From Streptomyces sp. AP-93 (GTDB lineage Bacteria; Actinomycetota; Actinomycetes; Streptomycetales; Streptomycetaceae): a stretch of DNA of 64,000 nucleotides. Numbering within the stretch: position 1 is the first letter of the stretch; each line of letters starts with the position of its first letter. The stretch is taken from assembly GCF_022808175.1 (NCBI RefSeq), contig NZ_JALGBX010000026.1, positions 84,299 through 148,298 of the forward strand, read 5' to 3'. The translations under genes were made by a program, and so were the position numbers. Below are positions 61,805 through 64,000 of the stretch, in pieces. The notes under the pieces are model-generated. The model was given only the letters and a program-made list of their open reading frames with translations. It did not search any database and had not been told where the DNA came from.

Positions 61805-62461
61805 TCACGGGATCCGGTAGCCGGTGCCGGTGATGGTCTCGATCAGCGGCGGGTCCGCCAGTTTGCGGCGCAGACCGCGGATCGTGACCCGGACGATGGT
61901 GGTGAACGGGTCGATGTTCTCGTCCCAGGCCCGTTCCAGCAGGTCCTCGGCGGACACGGGTGCGCCCCGGGCGCGCAGCAGCTCCTCCAGGACGGCGAAC
62001 TCCTTGCGGGACAGGGCGAGCAGGCGCCCGTCACGGCTGGCCGCGCGATAGTGCGGGTCGAGGCGGATACCCGAGCGCTCCAGGACGGGTGGGGCGGCCG
62101 GCCGGGCCCTGCGCCCCAGGGCCCGGATACGGGCGATCAGTTCGGCGAATGCGAAGGGCTTGGCCAGGTAGTCGTCGGCCCCGAGATTCAGGCCCGCGAC
62201 ACGCTCGGCCAGCGTGGTGGAGACGGTCAGCATGAGGACGCGGACGTCCGCCCCGGCGGCGACCGTGCGGCGGCAGACCTCGTCGCCGTGCAGCCCGGGC
62301 AGGTCGCGGTCGAGGACCATGACGTCGTACTTGTTGACGGCCAGCCGCTCCATCGCCGCCTCGCCGTCGTGGACGACGTCCACGGCGAAGGCCTCCTGCC
62401 GCAGGCCCTCCGCGACGGCCCGGGCCAGCATCTCCTCGTCCTCGACCACCAGTACGCGCAT
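61805..62461 (-). CDS. OmpR-family response regulator
   Basis: A 218-residue regulator: receiver with VLVVEDEEMLARAVAEGL, phosphoacceptor Asp in VMVLDRDLPGLHG, Thr in MLTVSTTLAE and Lys in YLAKPFAFAE, then a winged-helix domain with RLLALSRKEFAVLEELLRAR and ETITGTGYRIP. It is convergent with the histidine kinase gene, leaving 12 bp between the stops. Each gene thus needs its own promoter. Confidence 0.92.
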   Translation of the reverse strand: MRVLVVEDEEMLARAVAEGLRQEAFAVDVVHDGEAAMERLAVNKYDVMVLDRDLPGLHGDEVCRRTVAAGADVRVLMLTVSTTLAERVAGLNLGADDYLAKPFAFAELIARIRALGRRARPAAPPVLERSGIRLDPHYRAASRDGRLLALSRKEFAVLEELLRARGAPVSAEDLLERAWDENIDPFTTIVRVTIRGLRRKLADPPLIETITGTGYRIP

Positions 62462-62564
62462 CGGGCTCCCATTCTCGTTCCTGTCCCTTGAACGGACGTT
62501 GCCGAGGACCGAACGGTTGCGCGGGGCCGTGTCCGGAAACGGTTGTCTTACGATCGGCGGACGA

Positions 62565-63140
62565 TCAGCGCCGACCCGGTGCGGTGGGCTCGCCCGCGGA
62601 CCACAGCCGCGCGTAGTGCCCGCCGAGCGCCAGCAGTTCGGTGTGGCTGCCCTGTTCGACCACCCGCCCGCCGTCCAGGACGAGGATGCGGCCGGCCCTG
62701 GCTGCCGTGGCCAGGCGGTGTGCCACTACGAAGGTCGTGCGCGCGGTGGCCACGCGGGTGGATGCCTTGGGTACCGCGGCCTCGGTGGCGGGCTCCAGCG
62801 CTGCCGTCGCCTCGTCGAGCAGGAGTGGCGCAGGATCGTGCGTAGCCCACGTTGCCGGCGACGTCGCCGGTGAACAGGTGGCCTTCTTGGGGTACGACAC
62901 CCAGGCGTCCCCGGAATCCGGCGGGGTCGTAGCGCCGTACGTCGACACCGTCCACGAGAACCTGCCCCTCCGTCACGTCGTAGAACCGGGCGATCAGCTT
63001 GACCAGGGTGGACTTCCCGGCACCGGTCCGGCCGACCAAGGCGACGGTTTCCCCGGGGCCACGTGGAGGGACATGTGGTCAAGAGCGGGCCGTTCGGCGC
63101 CCGGGTAGCGGAACGACACGTCGCGGAACTCCGGCCCTAC
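62565..63140 (-). pseudogene. ABC exporter ATPase, truncated and frameshifted
   Basis: Three frames joined give the ATPase part of an MsbA-like exporter: GPEFRDVSFRYPGAERPALD, VGRTGAGKSTLVKLIARFYD (Walker A), VPQEGHLFTGDVAGNVGYA (Q-loop) and LLLDEATAALEPATE (Walker B), RTTFVVAHRLATAARAG (H-loop). The stretch with the LSGGQ signature is missing between GYARS and LLLDEAT, and two frameshifts are present (near 63060 and 62840). The membrane domain is cut off by the IS3 element at 63141. Not functional. Confidence 0.8.
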
Positions 63141-63917
63141 CCCTTGATCGTGGACACCCTGATCATTGGATCGTGAAGATCCATAGGACAGGAGTTCCCG
63201 TTGGGGACGTCGAAGTACTCGCCTGAGTTCCGGGCCGATGCTGTCGCGCTCTACCGCACCAGCCCGGGTGGGACGTATGCGTCAGTGACCAAGGACGTGG
63301 GTGTCAACCACGAGACGCTGCGCACGTGGGTCCGGGACGCTGAACAGGCCGCCCGGCCCGGGGCCGGGGAGGCCAGCGCGATGGAGAAGGAGAACCGGCA
63401 GCTGCGGGCGAGGGTGAAGGAACTCGAGCTCGAGCGGGAGATTCTGCGGAGGGCCGCGAAGTATTTTGCGGGCGAGACCAGCTGGTGAGCAGCCGCTTCC
63501 AGTTCGTTGACGATCACCGTGACGTCTTTGGCGTCAAGCGGCTGTGCCGGATACTGCAGGTCTCGCGTTCCGGTTTCTACCGGTACCTGGCTGGCGCGCA
63601 AGCGCGGGCTGACCGGGCTCGGGCCGATGCCGAGCTCGCCGAGCGGATCACCGAAATCCACCAGGAATCGGACGGCACCTACGGGGCTCCGCGCGTCACC
63701 GCCGAGCCCCGGGACGCCGGCGAGCGGGTCAATCACAAGCGGGTGGCACGCGTCATGCGGAAGTTCAACATCATCGGGTTCCACCTGCGCAAGAAGGTCC
63801 GTACCACCATCCCCGAGCCCTCCGCGACGCCGGTCCCGGACCTCTTGCAGCGCGACTTCACCGGGGTCACACCGAACACCCGCTACGCGCATAGCAACCG
63901 GTGTCCACGATCAAGGG
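63141..63917 (+). mobile_element. Shortened IS3-family element with both ends kept
   Basis: Perfect 18-bp inverted ends, CCCTTGATCGTGGACACC at 63141-63158 and its complement at 63900-63917, bound 777 bp. IS3 elements are normally about 1.2 to 1.5 kb. The missing part is the catalytic region of orfB. No matching target duplication was found at the outer ends. Confidence 0.82.
63201..63488 (+). CDS. IS3-family transposase OrfA
   Basis: A 95-residue DNA-binding subunit: TSKYSPEFRADAVALYR and VGVNHETLRTWVRDAEQAAR form the helix-turn-helix, followed by the leucine-zipper-like NRQLRARVKELELEREILRR that mediates contact with OrfB. TTG 63201 follows AGGAG. The stop overlaps the orfB GTG by four bases (GTGA). 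Confidence 0.85.
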   Translation: MGTSKYSPEFRADAVALYRTSPGGTYASVTKDVGVNHETLRTWVRDAEQAARPGAGEASAMEKENRQLRARVKELELEREILRRAAKYFAGETSW

Positions 63918-63982
63918 TCAAGCCCCAAGGCCGGGTAGTTAGCGTTTTCGCAGGTCACGCAAGCCTGTTGAAGGATTTCTGA
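63485..63982 (+). pseudogene. IS3-family transposase OrfB, catalytic part missing
   Basis: The start matches OrfB: FQFVDDHRDVFGVKRLCRIL, SRSGFYRYLA, ESDGTYGAPRVTAE and HKRVARVMRKFNIIGFHLRK. At the point where the DDE core would begin (LLQRDFTGVTPNTRYA) it leaves the family and within a few codons enters the terminal repeat, then reads beyond the element to a stop at 63982. All catalytic residues are missing. Function is lost. Confidence 0.82.
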
Positions 63983-64000
63983 CGCAGTGCAACGGAGCTC

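Overview
The window is high-GC DNA with typical Streptomyces character: SD-led GTG starts and four-base stop/start overlaps, a TTA (bldA-type) codon, two copies of a Streptomyces-type intergenic GC repeat, a monomeric NADP isocitrate dehydrogenase, GH46 and GH71 secreted hydrolases, and tRNA-Pro. The assignment to Streptomyces is an inference from content; no rRNA is present to confirm it.

From 1 to about 42.9 kb the content looks chromosomal. In order it holds a partial cupredoxin; a DUF1152 gene divergent from a STM4012-like radical SAM gene; a DMT exporter; tRNA-Pro(GGG); DUF309 and VOC genes; the lactate-oxidation operon lutABC divergent from cobF; a class V aminotransferase; and a class III (anaerobic) ribonucleotide reductase operon nrdDG. 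The nrdDG leader carries a cobalamin riboswitch and two NrdR boxes. Then come a GH71 glucanase, isocitrate dehydrogenase, and a block at 19-30 kb: a sugar epimerase, a two-component system, a GT2/DUF2064/methyltransferase operon, a membrane molybdoenzyme and a GT87 mannosyltransferase-like protein. A beta-lactamase-like hydrolase and an AraC gene sit inside that block. Next are chitosanase, CorA, a TOBE/HTH protein, a lysG/lysE-type pair with a MITE-like repeat at the lysR stop codon, a double-Nudix protein, and an ABC exporter followed by a Nudix protein that has lost its Nudix box. An ArsR/VOC pair and an ECF sigma-factor operon close the segment.

At 42.87-42.91 kb a 44-nt perfect copy of the 3' part of tRNA-Pro, ending at the anticodon loop, marks a probable attachment site. 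Everything to its right is accessory and damaged: a Ser/Thr kinase gene with an in-frame TAA; a GyrB-like gene with an internal deletion and an IS5-type insertion (3-bp TTA target duplication); two IS elements that kept both terminal inverted repeats but lost the catalytic part of the transposase; and fragments of IS5, IS21 and ISAzo13-type transposases. There is also an acyltransferase remnant, a histidine kinase shifted by an extra GGGC repeat unit, a DUF5722 gene without its middle, and a broken ABC ATPase.

Intact within this zone are an ABC-2-like transporter pair divergent from the damaged two-component system, a second two-component system, and a run of four secreted or membrane-anchored genes at 54.7-59.5 kb. 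Those four encode a metalloprotease with FnIII and ricin-type modules, a CopC/YtkA-like anchored protein, an AvrRpt2-like papain-fold cysteine protease with an SH3-like front domain, and an anchored surface protein. They are the best candidate for an undescribed exported system here. All family names are from motif recognition by eye.
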